This document shows, piece after piece, positions 32,743-42,145 of a stretch of 64,000 nt of DNA. Source of the stretch: Methylobacterium sp. Leaf125 (GTDB taxonomy: Bacteria > Pseudomonadota > Alphaproteobacteria > Rhizobiales > Beijerinckiaceae); the NCBI RefSeq assembly GCF_001423085.1, contig NZ_LMNU01000008.1, positions 1 through 64,000 on the forward strand, in the 5' to 3' direction. The number at the start of each line of letters is the position of its first letter. The stretch's first letter is position 1. The notes beneath the pieces are model-generated. The model made no database searches and was not told the origin of the DNA. It worked only from the letters and a program-made list of their open reading frames with translations. Position numbers and translations under genes: made by a program.

Positions 32743-33072
32743 TCAGCAGCTCAGACGACGACCTTCGCGGCGACCGAACACGCGATAATGCGCGGCGCCG
32801 GATTCCATCTGGCCGCGATTGACGGCTCGCCTGACATCGGGATTGCAGCGCAGGTACTCGCCCTCATCGAAGCCGTAGTCCCGCCGGCCATAACCGCGGC
32901 CGCGATCCCGGAAATCGCCGTCGCGGTCGCGATAGCCGTCGTCCCGGCCCCGATATCCCTCGTCGCGGCCGCGATAGCCGTCCTCGTATCCACGGTAGGG
33001 CTGGGCCAGAACAGGGCTTATCGAGCCGAGGACCGTCAGCCCCAGAACCGCTGCTGCACAGAGTGACTTCAT
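32743..33072 (-). CDS. Small exported protein with Gly-Tyr-Arg-Gly-Arg-Asp repeats
   Basis: A 109-residue product with a clear Sec signal (residues 1-23, cleavage near VLAQP). Residues 25-65 are degenerate copies of a seven-residue GYRGRDE-like unit. The C-terminal 40 residues (YLRCNPDVRRAVNRGQMESG) resemble a short module, seen in many alphaproteobacterial exoproteins, built around YLxxNPDVxxAVxxG. AAGGAGA stands 7 bases before the start. Function unknown; the charged repeat might bind polyanions, and polyphosphate genes lie next door, but this is only suggestive. Confidence 0.75.
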   Translation of the reverse strand: MKSLCAAAVLGLTVLGSISPVLAQPYRGYEDGYRGRDEGYRGRDDGYRDRDGDFRDRGRGYGRRDYGFDEGEYLRCNPDVRRAVNRGQMESGAAHYRVFGRREGRRLSC

Positions 33073-33124
33073 GTCCGTAAATCTCCTTGCCGGACGCGGA
33101 AAACGGTTCCGCTTGCGTTTTGGT

Positions 33125-34672
33125 TCAATCCGCCTCGACGATCCGGCCTTCGAGTCCGAACAGGCGACCGAGCCCGCGCACCCGGTTGAGGATCCGATCG
33201 CCGGGGAGTGAGCCCTGGTCCGCCGGAAGGCTCAGTGTCACTCGACCCCCCTCGATGGTGACGGGAATCCGTCCGAGGGCGCCCGCCATGCCGGCCGAGA
33301 GCGGAAAGGCGAGGCGCAGCAGGGCGCCGAGGAGACGGGCGCGCTCGAACAGGCGGGGGCCCGCGAGGTTGCGCAGCATCGGGCTCGCCTTTTCGGGGGC
33401 GATTCCCTCGTGGCGGAAGTAGATGGCCAGCGCCAGATAGGCCCGGCCCGGATGGTCGATCCCGACGAAGGCTGCATGCGTGATGACGTTGACGCTCTGC
33501 TCGCCGCGGTAATCCGGGTGCGCCCGCCAGCCGATATCGGACAGGAGGCAGGCTGCGTGGCGCAGGCGACGTTCGTCGGCGGTCTCGGGCTGATCGAGGC
33601 TGGCGATGAAGCGGTCGCTCCAGGTGATGAGATCCTCTGCATGGCCCGGCGAGCGAGCACGCAGAGTGTTCAATTCGGCCGCCGCCGCCAGCAGCGGGTC
33701 GGCAAGGCGAGCATGACGGTCGAGTTGCTCGTAGAGCAGGCCCTCGCGCACGCCGCTGGCCGAGATCGCAAGCTCGCGCGGGCGTCCGATCCGGATGATT
33801 TCCTCCAGCACCACCGCGCCGTAGGCGAGGAGCGGACGGCGCGCCTCGGACACGCTCTCGACATCCTGCAGCAGGGCCGCGTCGGTGCGCTCCACCACCT
33901 CGAGGAAGTTCAGCTCGTCCGAGGGCTCGACGCTGTAACCGTGCATGACGTGAAGCGGATAGCCCCGGGCCGACTGATGCAGCCGCGCCAGGGCTCGCCA
34001 GGTGCCGCCCACCGCGTAAAAGCTGCGCCCGCGCAGGGTCTCCAACTGCGGCGCGGCCTTCTTCAGGTTCTCGCGGACGATCTTGAGGGCCTTCTTGACC
34101 GAGCCGCCCGAGAGATCCTGGAGGGCGAGGCCGCCGAGCGGCATCGTCACGCCCATCCCGACCGTGGCCCCGCGTACATCCACCAGTTCCAGGGACCCCC
34201 CGCCGAGGTCGCCCACGACGCCGTCGGGTGCGTGGAAGCCCGAGATGACGCCCAGCGCCGAGAGTTCGGCCTCGCGCCGGCCGGAGAGCAGTTCGATGCG
34301 CTGGCCGCAGGCGGCTTCCGCCGCAGCCAGAAATTCCTGGCCGTTCTCGGCGTCGCGTGCGGCAGCGGTGGCCAGCACGAAGGTGCGCGACACGCGCATG
34401 GTCTCGCAAAGCACGCGGAAACGCGCGAGCGCTACGAGCGCCCGGCGCACCGCCTCCTCGTTGAGGCGGCCCGTGGAGAGCACGTTGCGACCGAGGCCGC
34501 ACAGCACCTTCTCGTTATAGAGCGGGGTGGGCGCCCGGGTCAGGCCGTCATAGGCGACGAGCCGCACCGAGTTCGAACCGATGTCGATGATCGCCACCGG
34601 CTCGATGTGGTCCCCGGCCCCAGACAAGGGGGGGCCCTGGATGGGCGCGGGGCGGGCTGGGTCGAGGCCCAT
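33125..34672 (-). CDS. ppx: Exopolyphosphatase / guanosine pentaphosphatase (Ppx/GppA)
   Basis: A 515-residue ASKHA-fold phosphatase releasing phosphate from polyphosphate. Phosphate 1 motif is IDIGSNSVRLVAYDG, phosphate 2 is VVGDLGGGSLELVDV, and ATAAARDAENGQEFL is the typical intervening segment; an HD-like C-terminal region follows. The ATG at 34672 is preferred because AGAGGAG precedes it; a GTG at 34702 would overlap ppk by 8 bp. It follows ppk directly, so polyphosphate synthesis and breakdown are co-transcribed. Confidence 0.93.
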   Translation of the reverse strand: MGLDPARPAPIQGPPLSGAGDHIEPVAIIDIGSNSVRLVAYDGLTRAPTPLYNEKVLCGLGRNVLSTGRLNEEAVRRALVALARFRVLCETMRVSRTFVLATAAARDAENGQEFLAAAEAACGQRIELLSGRREAELSALGVISGFHAPDGVVGDLGGGSLELVDVRGATVGMGVTMPLGGLALQDLSGGSVKKALKIVRENLKKAAPQLETLRGRSFYAVGGTWRALARLHQSARGYPLHVMHGYSVEPSDELNFLEVVERTDAALLQDVESVSEARRPLLAYGAVVLEEIIRIGRPRELAISASGVREGLLYEQLDRHARLADPLLAAAAELNTLRARSPGHAEDLITWSDRFIASLDQPETADERRLRHAACLLSDIGWRAHPDYRGEQSVNVITHAAFVGIDHPGRAYLALAIYFRHEGIAPEKASPMLRNLAGPRLFERARLLGALLRLAFPLSAGMAGALGRIPVTIEGGRVTLSLPADQGSLPGDRILNRVRGLGRLFGLEGRIVEAD

Positions 34673-34694
34673 GCGGGCTCCTCTGGACGGTCCG

Positions 34695-37124
34695 TCAGCC
34701 ACGCTGCGCGCGTCGGCTCAGGGCGCGCGGGCTCGACTTCTTCGACGACTTGCCGCGCCCGGACAGGCTTGGATTCGTCATGAAATACTTGTGCGCATTG
34801 AAGGGCTCCTCCCCTTCGGCAGGTTGGATCCGTTCGCTGGCACCCGACGCCAGTACACGCCAGCTTTGGCGGTTGTCGAGGAGATTGGCCAGCATGATCT
34901 GATCCAGCACCTGCTGATGCACCGTTGGATTGGTGATCGGCAGCAGCGCCTCGACCCGGCGATCGAGATTCCGGCTCATCAGGTCGGCTGACGAGATGTA
35001 GACGACAGCCTTGGGGTGGGGCAGCCCAACGCCGTTGCCGAAGCAGTAGATGCGCCCGTGCTCAAGGAAGCGCCCGACGATCGACTTGACGCGGATCGTC
35101 TCCGACAGCCCCGGGATTCCCGGTCGGAGGCAGCAGATGCCGCGGACCACGCAGTCGATCTGCACGCCGGCCTGGGAGGCGTCGTAGAGCGCATCGATGA
35201 TCTGCTGGTCGACCAGCGAGTTGCACTTGATCCAGATCGCGGCCGGCCGTCCGGCCTTGGCGTGGGCCACCTCCGCCTCGATGTTCTCCAAGAGGCGCGG
35301 TTTCAGAGTCAGCGGCGAGACCGACATCCGCTCCAGCTCGGCGGGCTCCGCGTAGCCGGTGATGAAGTTGAAGATCCGGCTGACATCCCGCGCCACGGCG
35401 GGATCGGCCGTGAAGAAGGAGAGGTCGGTGTAAATGCGCGCGGTGATCGGGTGATAGTTGCCGGTTCCCACGTGGCAGTAGGTGACGAGGCGGTCGCCCT
35501 CGCGCCGGACCACCATGGACAGCTTGGCATGGGTCTTCAGCTCGATGAAGCCGAACACCACCTGCGCGCCGGCCTTCTCCAGGTTGCGCGCCCAGCGGAT
35601 GTTGGCTTCCTCGTCGAAGCGGGCCTTCAGCTCGACCAGCGCCGTCACTGACTTGCCGAGCTCGGCGGCTTCCGCCAGCGCCGCGACAATCGGGGAGTTC
35701 GAGGAGGTGCGATAAAGCGTTTGCTTGATCGCCACCACGTTGGGGTCGCGGGCAGCCTGAGCGAGGAACTGTACCACCGCGTCGAAGGATTCGTAGGGGT
35801 GGTGGACGATGAAGTCCTTTTGTCGGATCGCCGCAAAGACATCGCCGCCGCTCTCGCGGATGCGCTCGGGGAAGCGGGGGTTGTAGGACTTGAATTTCAG
35901 GTCCGGCCGGTCGATGCCCACGATTTGCGACAGCTCGTTGAGGGCCAGCATCCCCTCCACGAAGATCACCGCGTCGCTGCCGATCTCGAGTTCGTCGGCC
36001 ACGAAGGCACGCAGGTCCTCGGGCATTCCGGCCTCGACCTCCAGCCGGATGACGACGCCGCGGCGGCGCTGCTTCAGGGCCGTCTCGAAATGCAGGACGA
36101 GGTCCTCGGCCTCCTCCTCGATTTCGAGATCCGAGTCGCGGATGACGCGAAACGCGCCCTGTCCGCGCAAGGCGTATCCCGGGAAGAGCCGCCCGGTGAA
36201 CAGCACGATGACCTGCTCGATGGCGATGAAGCGGGCGGTCGAATCGTTCTCGGCATCCGGCAGGCGCACGAAGCGGTCGAGCACCGCCGGCAGGCGGATC
36301 AGCGCGCGCAGGGTGCGGCCGTCTCGGGGGCGCACCAGCATCAGCGCGATGGTCGAGCCGAGATTCGGAATGAACGGGAACGGGTGCGCCGGATCGATGG
36401 CGAGCGGCGTCAGGACCGGGAAGACATGGTTGAGGAAGTAGTCTTCCAGCCACGCCTTGTGATCCTGGGTCAGGCCGGCGGGCTCCATGAGTTCGATGCC
36501 GACGCCGAGGAGTTCACCGCGCAATTCGCGCCAGCGCGCCTGCTGATCGAGGGCGAGCCGCGAGACCTCGGTGCCTACGCGTGTCAGCTGTTCGGCCGGG
36601 GTCAGGCCGTCCTGCGAGGGTAGAACGAGACCGGCACGGACCTGATCGTGCAGGCCAGCGACGCGCACCATGAAGAATTCGTCGAGGTTGTTCGCCGAGA
36701 TCGACAGGAAACGGACCTGCTCCAGGAGAGGGTGGTTGGCGTTCGAAGCCTCCTCCAGCACCCGACGGTTGAACTGAAGCCAGGACAGCTCGCGGTTGAC
36801 GAAGCGCTCGGGGGAGTGGCGCAGGGCGAGCCCCGCCTCCCGCACGGAATCACGCGCCTCCGCGCCGAGGGGGGCCTCGGCGGGAGGCGGCGGCAGCTCT
36901 CCCGGGGGCGGCAGGTCGAGATCGGCATCAGGCAGGGCATCGGAGACGGGTTCCCTGGCATCCGGAAGCACATCCCGCACCGTCTTCCCCGGCTGGGGTT
37001 TCGAGGCCACCGCTGCGGGCTGCCCGACTCGCCGGGCGGCGGGCCGGGCGGCCCGCGTACGGCCCTCGGTGGCACGCGGGGTTCCGACATCCGCTGCCGA
37101 CGCGTCCGAGTCCATGTCCGCCAA
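34695..37124 (-). CDS. ppk: Polyphosphate kinase 1
   Basis: An 809-residue enzyme making polyphosphate from ATP. The N domain begins at about 108 with [20 protein letters not shown]. The catalytic phospholipase-D-like domains contain [20 protein letters not shown], the autophosphorylated His in [11 protein letters not shown] and the segment [20 protein letters not shown]. About 105 extra N-terminal residues are Ala/Pro-rich and probably disordered. The TTG at 37124 lies 8 bases after GGAG; the ATG at 37115 is an alternative. It lies between hdaA and ppx, an order common in Alphaproteobacteria. Confidence 0.94.
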   Translation of the reverse strand: MADMDSDASAADVGTPRATEGRTRAARPAARRVGQPAAVASKPQPGKTVRDVLPDAREPVSDALPDADLDLPPPGELPPPPAEAPLGAEARDSVREAGLALRHSPERFVNRELSWLQFNRRVLEEASNANHPLLEQVRFLSISANNLDEFFMVRVAGLHDQVRAGLVLPSQDGLTPAEQLTRVGTEVSRLALDQQARWRELRGELLGVGIELMEPAGLTQDHKAWLEDYFLNHVFPVLTPLAIDPAHPFPFIPNLGSTIALMLVRPRDGRTLRALIRLPAVLDRFVRLPDAENDSTARFIAIEQVIVLFTGRLFPGYALRGQGAFRVIRDSDLEIEEEAEDLVLHFETALKQRRRGVVIRLEVEAGMPEDLRAFVADELEIGSDAVIFVEGMLALNELSQIVGIDRPDLKFKSYNPRFPERIRESGGDVFAAIRQKDFIVHHPYESFDAVVQFLAQAARDPNVVAIKQTLYRTSSNSPIVAALAEAAELGKSVTALVELKARFDEEANIRWARNLEKAGAQVVFGFIELKTHAKLSMVVRREGDRLVTYCHVGTGNYHPITARIYTDLSFFTADPAVARDVSRIFNFITGYAEPAELERMSVSPLTLKPRLLENIEAEVAHAKAGRPAAIWIKCNSLVDQQIIDALYDASQAGVQIDCVVRGICCLRPGIPGLSETIRVKSIVGRFLEHGRIYCFGNGVGLPHPKAVVYISSADLMSRNLDRRVEALLPITNPTVHQQVLDQIMLANLLDNRQSWRVLASGASERIQPAEGEEPFNAHKYFMTNPSLSGRGKSSKKSSPRALSRRAQRG

Positions 37125-37247
37125 GAGTTCGTCTCCTACAGGTCTTCGAGGGTCGGCGTCGTAGCACGGGTCGGGCCGGCGTTTGTGACGGTTGCATGAC
37201 GATCTTTGGCACGATCATCGGTCGTCCGTCGTGTCGGCATGCCGTCC

Positions 37248-38012
37248 TCAGCGCGGGGCATGATCCTCGGGATCCGCCTCGTCCTCGTCTTCCGGTTCCC
37301 CGGCTCCGAAACCGAGGCGTTCCAGCACCGCCAGTGCCAGCGGTTTGGTGATACGTCGGCCCCGGCTCAAGGCATCCCGGTCCAGGGCGGTGACCACCTC
37401 TCGGGCGCGCCCGAGGGAGCGGTCGATTCGAAGCGCCAGAGCCTCAACGATCGCGAGATCCACCACGAGTTGTCGGTCGACGAACAGCTTGACGAGGACC
37501 GCGCGCAACAGGGCGTCGTCCGGGGGCAGGATGGTGGCGCCGGGGGCGAGGCGCAGGCGGGAACGCAGGTCCGCCGTCGTCAGGCCAAGCCCATCCACTG
37601 AGGTGGCGGAGGTGACGAGGACTGGGCAGGCGCGCTCGCGTGCGAGGTTGAGGAGGTGGAACAGGGCCGCCTCGTCGCGGGGGACGCCCCCGTCTGCGCC
37701 GATCCGGTCGATGTCCTCGATCACCAGGGCGCCGTTGGAGAGGAAGTGCGGCACCGTTGCTGCGGTAATCTCGGAAGCCTGGGCCGTCCAGGCATGGGAG
37801 CGAGTCGCCCAAATCGAGGCGAGGTGACTCTTGCCGCTGCCCGGTGGTCCGGTGAGCAGGCACACCGTGTCGGGCCAATTCGGCCACGCCTCGATCAGCG
37901 TGTAAGCGGCCTCGTTGGCCGGTCCCACGAGGAAGTCCTCGCGGCCATAGCGCGGGTCGGCCGGCAGGTCGAAGGCCAGCTGCTTCGGCGGAACGGTGTC
38001 GCGGATTGCCAT
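37248..38012 (-). CDS. hdaA: DnaA-related regulatory ATPase HdaA
   Basis: A 254-residue AAA+ protein related to the DnaA ATPase domain but lacking the DnaA DNA-binding domain. Walker A is LTGPPGSGKSHLASIW and Walker B LVIEDIDRIG. The N-terminal QLAFDLPADPRYGREDFLVG contains the QLxFDL-like peptide by which Hda proteins bind the beta clamp. It should stimulate ATP hydrolysis on DnaA after replication starts. The C-terminal 20 residues are strongly acidic. The ATG directly abuts the stop of the upstream permease gene. Confidence 0.88.
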   Translation of the reverse strand: MAIRDTVPPKQLAFDLPADPRYGREDFLVGPANEAAYTLIEAWPNWPDTVCLLTGPPGSGKSHLASIWATRSHAWTAQASEITAATVPHFLSNGALVIEDIDRIGADGGVPRDEAALFHLLNLARERACPVLVTSATSVDGLGLTTADLRSRLRLAPGATILPPDDALLRAVLVKLFVDRQLVVDLAIVEALALRIDRSLGRAREVVTALDRDALSRGRRITKPLALAVLERLGFGAGEPEDEDEADPEDHAPR

Positions 38013-39104
38013 TCAGGGTTCGGGCTTTGACAGGAGCGCGGGTGCGTCCGCGTAGTAGAGCGGACTTCGGAGGTAGCGCTCCAGGACGAAGCGGACCAGC
38101 ACGCCGATGGACGCCGCCACCGGAACGGCCAGCAACAGCCCGAGGAAGCCGAACAGCGAGCCGAAGGCGAGGAGCGCAAACATGAGCCAGACCGGATGAA
38201 GGCCGACCGATTCGCCCACGAGCTTGGGTGAGATGATGTTGCCTTCGAGGAATTGTCCGACCACGAACACCCCGATGGTGAGGCCGATATGCAGCCAGTC
38301 GGAACCCGGCCAGAACTGGGCAAGGGCAACGCCGACCGAGAGCAGGAAGCCGGTCAGCGTCCCAACATAGGGGATGAAGGTGAGGAAGCCCGCGATGAGG
38401 CCGATGAGGACACCGAAATTCAATCCGACGAGGAACAATCCGACGGCGTAGAAGGTGCCGAGAATGAGGCAGACCAGGGTCTGCCCGCGGACGAACCCCG
38501 TCACTGCCCCGTCGATCTCACGCCCGAGGCGCCGTACGACCGGCCGATGCCGGGGCGGTACCCAGCCATCGAGGGTCCCGATCATCCGGTCCCAATCGAC
38601 GAGAAGGTAGAATGCCACCACGGGCGTGACGACGAGGAGCGACGCAATGGAGATCAGCGCCTGGCTGCCCGACCACAAGGACTTCAGGAAAGTCAGGAAC
38701 CAGGTGCCGCCCTGCCCCACCAGGGTGCCGACCTGCGACTGCAGGTCGGTGAGCACGTCGGCGCCACCCACCCGCTGCAGCAGCGGGCCCGCCCGCTCGG
38801 CGAGGATCCCCTGCAGTCGCGAAACCATGCCGGGCAGGGTCGCCACGAGGGCGGAGACCTGGTTGGCGGCGAGCGGCACCACGAGCAGCAGGACCACCAC
38901 GAGCCCAACCACGAAGACCGCGAGAATCAGGAGCGAGGCCGAGAGCCGCCCGAGCCCGAGGCGCTCGAGCCGGTCCGCGATCGGGTCGAGGAGATAGGCC
39001 AGCGCGAGGCCCGCCACGAAGGGCAGCATGACGTCGGCGAGCAGATAGAGCAGGAGGGCGAAGCCCACGAGGGCCATCAGCCCGATCATCGCCCTGCCGC
39101 GCAT
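38013..39104 (-). CDS. AI-2E family transporter (PerM-like membrane protein)
   Basis: A 363-residue polytopic protein with around seven or eight helices, for example residues 5-40, 57-85, 150-175, 215-260 and 275-345. The family stretch LADVMLPFVAGLALAYLLDP near the N-terminus and IPYVGTLTGFLLSVGVALAQF in the C-terminal half are typical. The ATG at 39104 has CAGGGA eight bases upstream. Despite the family name, substrates of most members are unknown; the conserved position before hdaA and opposite purM is seen in related bacteria. Confidence 0.85.
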   Translation of the reverse strand: MRGRAMIGLMALVGFALLLYLLADVMLPFVAGLALAYLLDPIADRLERLGLGRLSASLLILAVFVVGLVVVLLLVVPLAANQVSALVATLPGMVSRLQGILAERAGPLLQRVGGADVLTDLQSQVGTLVGQGGTWFLTFLKSLWSGSQALISIASLLVVTPVVAFYLLVDWDRMIGTLDGWVPPRHRPVVRRLGREIDGAVTGFVRGQTLVCLILGTFYAVGLFLVGLNFGVLIGLIAGFLTFIPYVGTLTGFLLSVGVALAQFWPGSDWLHIGLTIGVFVVGQFLEGNIISPKLVGESVGLHPVWLMFALLAFGSLFGFLGLLLAVPVAASIGVLVRFVLERYLRSPLYYADAPALLSKPEP

Positions 39105-39357
39105 CGGCCGTTCCCTGCCCCAATCGTCGTGTGCGCGACGTCGCCGTTCACGGATCAACAGTGGGAACGCGAGGGACCGCGGTCAAGGCTGCGGGGCGCA
39201 TGCCGACGTTTCGCGCGCCCCGCTGGCGGAGCCCAGGCCGGGGACCTCGCTGCGAATACCCGCTAACCCACTAGGTGCGACCTGCAAGGACGGACTCGCG
39301 AAGGCGCGCGGGAGCGGTTAGAGGTCGCGGAACACGGACCTTCGGAGAGCGGCGCGG

Positions 39358-40425
39358 ATGACCGGCGAGCCCAGACACGGAATGACCTACGCGGAAGCGG
39401 GCGTCGACATCGATGCCGGCAACGCCATGGTCGAGACGATCAAGCCGCTGGTGCGTGCCACCCGCCGGCCGGGGGCCGATGCCGAGATCGGCGGGTTCGG
39501 CGGCCTGTTCGATCTGAAGGCCGCGGGTTTCAAGGATCCGATCCTGGTGGCGGCCAATGACGGCGTCGGCACCAAGGTCAAGATCGCCATTGAGACGAAC
39601 CGGCACGACACCATCGGCATCGATCTCGTGGCCATGTGCGTCAACGACATCATCGTGCAGGGCGCCGAGCCGTTGTTCTTCCTCGACTATTTCGCCACCG
39701 CCAAGCTGGTGCCAGGCGTGGGCGCTGACATCGTGCGAGGCATCGCGGCCGGGTGTCGGCTCGCCGGCTGTGCGCTCATCGGTGGCGAGACTGCCGAGAT
39801 GCCGGGCCTCTACGACGGATCCGACTACGATCTGGCCGGTTTCAGCGTCGGGGCGGCCGAGCGTGGGACCCTGCTGCCACGCGGCAACATCGTGCCCGGC
39901 GACGTCGTCCTTGGCCTGCCGTCCTCGGGGGTCCACTCCAACGGCTTCTCGCTGGTGCGCCGCATCGTCGAGAAGAGCGGCCTGTCCTACGACGATCCTG
40001 CGCCCTTCGAGCCTGCCCGGACCCTCGGCGAAGCCCTGCTGGAGCCGACCCAGATCTACGTCAAGCCGTTGCTGGCAGCCCTGCGTACCACCGATGGGAT
40101 CAAGGCGCTCGCCCACATCACCGGCGGCGGTTTCCCTGACAACCTGCCTCGGGTGCTGCCCGACGGCGTCGGCATCCGCATCGACCTCGACGCGATCATC
40201 CCGCCACCGGTCTTCGGCTGGCTGTCGGACGTCGGCGCGGTCGCCGAATCCGAGATGCTGCGCACCTTCAACTGCGGCATCGGCATGGTCGTGGTGGTGG
40301 CGCCCGAGAGCGTGAGCGCGGTGTCCAAGGCCCTCGACCTCGGGGGCGCATCCCCGGTCCGCCTCGGCCGCATCACCCCGCGCGGGACCGAGCCCGTGAC
40401 CTTCGAAGGCCGGCTCGCCTTCTGA
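39358..40425 (+). CDS. purM: Phosphoribosylformylglycinamidine cyclo-ligase
   Basis: A 355-residue AIR synthetase, fifth step of purine synthesis. It has the PurM-fold motifs [38 protein letters not shown] and [24 protein letters not shown] [17 protein letters not shown], and the C-terminal [19 protein letters not shown]. Its stop overlaps the purN start (TGATG), so the two are coupled. Confidence 0.96.
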   Translation: MTGEPRHGMTYAEAGVDIDAGNAMVETIKPLVRATRRPGADAEIGGFGGLFDLKAAGFKDPILVAANDGVGTKVKIAIETNRHDTIGIDLVAMCVNDIIVQGAEPLFFLDYFATAKLVPGVGADIVRGIAAGCRLAGCALIGGETAEMPGLYDGSDYDLAGFSVGAAERGTLLPRGNIVPGDVVLGLPSSGVHSNGFSLVRRIVEKSGLSYDDPAPFEPARTLGEALLEPTQIYVKPLLAALRTTDGIKALAHITGGGFPDNLPRVLPDGVGIRIDLDAIIPPPVFGWLSDVGAVAESEMLRTFNCGIGMVVVVAPESVSAVSKALDLGGASPVRLGRITPRGTEPVTFEGRLAF

Positions 40426-41105
40426 TGGCGGCCCTACCGACATCGTCAGCTTCGGTTGGCCGCAAGGCCCGCGTCGCGATTCTCATCTCGGGGCGCGGCT
40501 CGAACATGGCGTCGCTGATCGCTGCGGCCGAGGCGCCGGATTACCCCGCCGAGATCGTGCTGGTGGCATCCAATCGCCCCGAAGCGCCTGGCCTGACCTA
40601 CGCGTCCGAGCGTGGAATTCCGACTCGTGCCGTCGATCACAAGGCCTACCCGAGCCGAGAGGCCTTCGATGCCGCGCTGCACGCCGAATTGGAGGCGGCC
40701 GGCATCGACCTTGTGTGTCTCGCCGGCTTCATGCGGATCTTCACCGCCGGGTTCGTCGAGACCTGGGCCGGGCGGATGATCAACATCCATCCCTCCCTGC
40801 TGCCGCTGTTCAAGGGTGTGCACACCCACGAACAGGCGCTCGCCGCCGGGGTGCGGCTGCATGGCTGCACCGTGCACTACGTCGTGCCCGAACTCGATGC
40901 CGGCCCGATCATCGCGCAGGGTGCCGTGCCCGTCCGGCCTGGCGACGATGCCGACGCCCTCGCCGCCCGCATCCTGGTGCAGGAGCACCGGCTTTATCCG
41001 CAGGCCTTGGCCCTCGTCGCGGGCGGCCAAGCCCGCCTCGATGGCGCGCGGGTGGTCTTCTCTGAAGAAGTGCTGGGAGCGGAGGGGGCGCTGCTCAGCC
41101 TCTAG
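40425..41105 (+). CDS. purN: Phosphoribosylglycinamide formyltransferase
   Basis: A 226-residue folate-dependent GAR transformylase. Signature elements are ILISGRGSNMASLI (phosphate loop), FMRIFTAGFVETWAGRMINI, the catalytic Asn-His pair in NIHPSLLPLFKGV, and the catalytic Asp in VVPELDAGPIIAQ. It uses 10-formyltetrahydrofolate, the formyl donor that is central to C1 metabolism in methylotrophs. Convergent with pyrB, with 22 bp between the stops. Confidence 0.95.
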   Translation: MAALPTSSASVGRKARVAILISGRGSNMASLIAAAEAPDYPAEIVLVASNRPEAPGLTYASERGIPTRAVDHKAYPSREAFDAALHAELEAAGIDLVCLAGFMRIFTAGFVETWAGRMINIHPSLLPLFKGVHTHEQALAAGVRLHGCTVHYVVPELDAGPIIAQGAVPVRPGDDADALAARILVQEHRLYPQALALVAGGQARLDGARVVFSEEVLGAEGALLSL

Positions 41106-41127
41106 GCGGCCAGACGCTACAGTCGTC

Positions 41128-42072
41128 TCACGCGTTCGGCAGATGCGTCGCCAGGGCTTCCAGCACCGCCATGCGCACGGCCACGCCCATCTCGACCTGC
41201 TCGCGGATGAGCGACTGCGCTCCGTCGGCGATCTCCGAGGAGATCTCGACGCCGCGGTTCATCGGGCCCGGATGCATCACCAGGGCATCGGAGGCCGCCA
41301 GCCGCAGCTTGTCGGCATCGAGCCCGAAATAGCGGAAGTACTCCTTCACGGAGGGCACGAAGGAGCCGTTCATGCGCTCACGCTGCAGGCGCAGCATCAT
41401 GACGATGTCGCAGCCCTCCAGACCCTTGCGCATGTCGGTGAAGACCTCGACTCCGAAGCGCTCGATGCCGGTGGGCAGCAGGGTCGAGGGGCCGATCACC
41501 CGGACCCGGGCACCGAGAGCCTGGAGCAGGATGAGGTTCGAACGGGCCACGCGGCTGTGCAGGACGTCGCCGCAGATCGCGACCCGCAGGCCTTCGATCC
41601 GGCCCTTGTTGCGCCGGATGGTCAGCGCGTCGAGGAGCGCCTGCGTGGGGTGCTCGTGGGCGCCATCGCCGGCATTGACCACGGCGCAGTCGACCTTGCG
41701 GGCCAGGAGGTGCACGGCGCCTGCCGCGTGGTGGCGCACCACGATGATGTCGGGGCGCATGGCGTTGAGGGTTGCAGCGGTGTCGATGAGGGTCTCGCCC
41801 TTCTTCACCGAGGACGAGGCGACCGACATGTTCATCACATCGGCTCCGAGGCGCTTACCGGCGAGCTCGAAGGAGCTCTGCGTCCGCGTCGAGGGCTCGA
41901 AGAACAGGTTGATCTGGGTGCGACCGCGCAGGGTTGTGCGCTTCTTCTCGACCTGACGCGAGAGCGCGACGGCATCCTCCGCTCGGTCAAGCAGGATTTC
42001 GATGTCGGGTCGGGAGAGCCCCTCGATCCCGAGCAGGTGCCGGTGGGGGAAACTGGGAGGCGCGGCTGTCAT
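41128..42072 (-). CDS. pyrB: Aspartate carbamoyltransferase catalytic chain
   Basis: A 314-residue enzyme joining carbamoyl phosphate and aspartate in pyrimidine synthesis. The carbamoyl-phosphate loop is [31 protein letters not shown] and [13 protein letters not shown] are the other active-site segments. The family-typical pyrC partner is not downstream; a histidine kinase gene begins the next unit. Confidence 0.95.
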   Translation of the reverse strand: MTAAPPSFPHRHLLGIEGLSRPDIEILLDRAEDAVALSRQVEKKRTTLRGRTQINLFFEPSTRTQSSFELAGKRLGADVMNMSVASSSVKKGETLIDTAATLNAMRPDIIVVRHHAAGAVHLLARKVDCAVVNAGDGAHEHPTQALLDALTIRRNKGRIEGLRVAICGDVLHSRVARSNLILLQALGARVRVIGPSTLLPTGIERFGVEVFTDMRKGLEGCDIVMMLRLQRERMNGSFVPSVKEYFRYFGLDADKLRLAASDALVMHPGPMNRGVEISSEIADGAQSLIREQVEMGVAVRMAVLEALATHLPNA

Positions 42073-42145
42073 GCTGGGTCCAGGGCTATAGGCTGCCCTG
42101 CAGGGGCCGGCAAGCGCGCGCGCCGCGCCGGCCGGCCCGGCGCGG

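Noticed and set aside
32461..33066. Plus-strand frame of about 200 codons overlapping the small exported protein
   Set aside because: The part over 32743-33066 is antisense to the repeat protein; the rest encodes an Arg/Pro-rich string without a plausible start.
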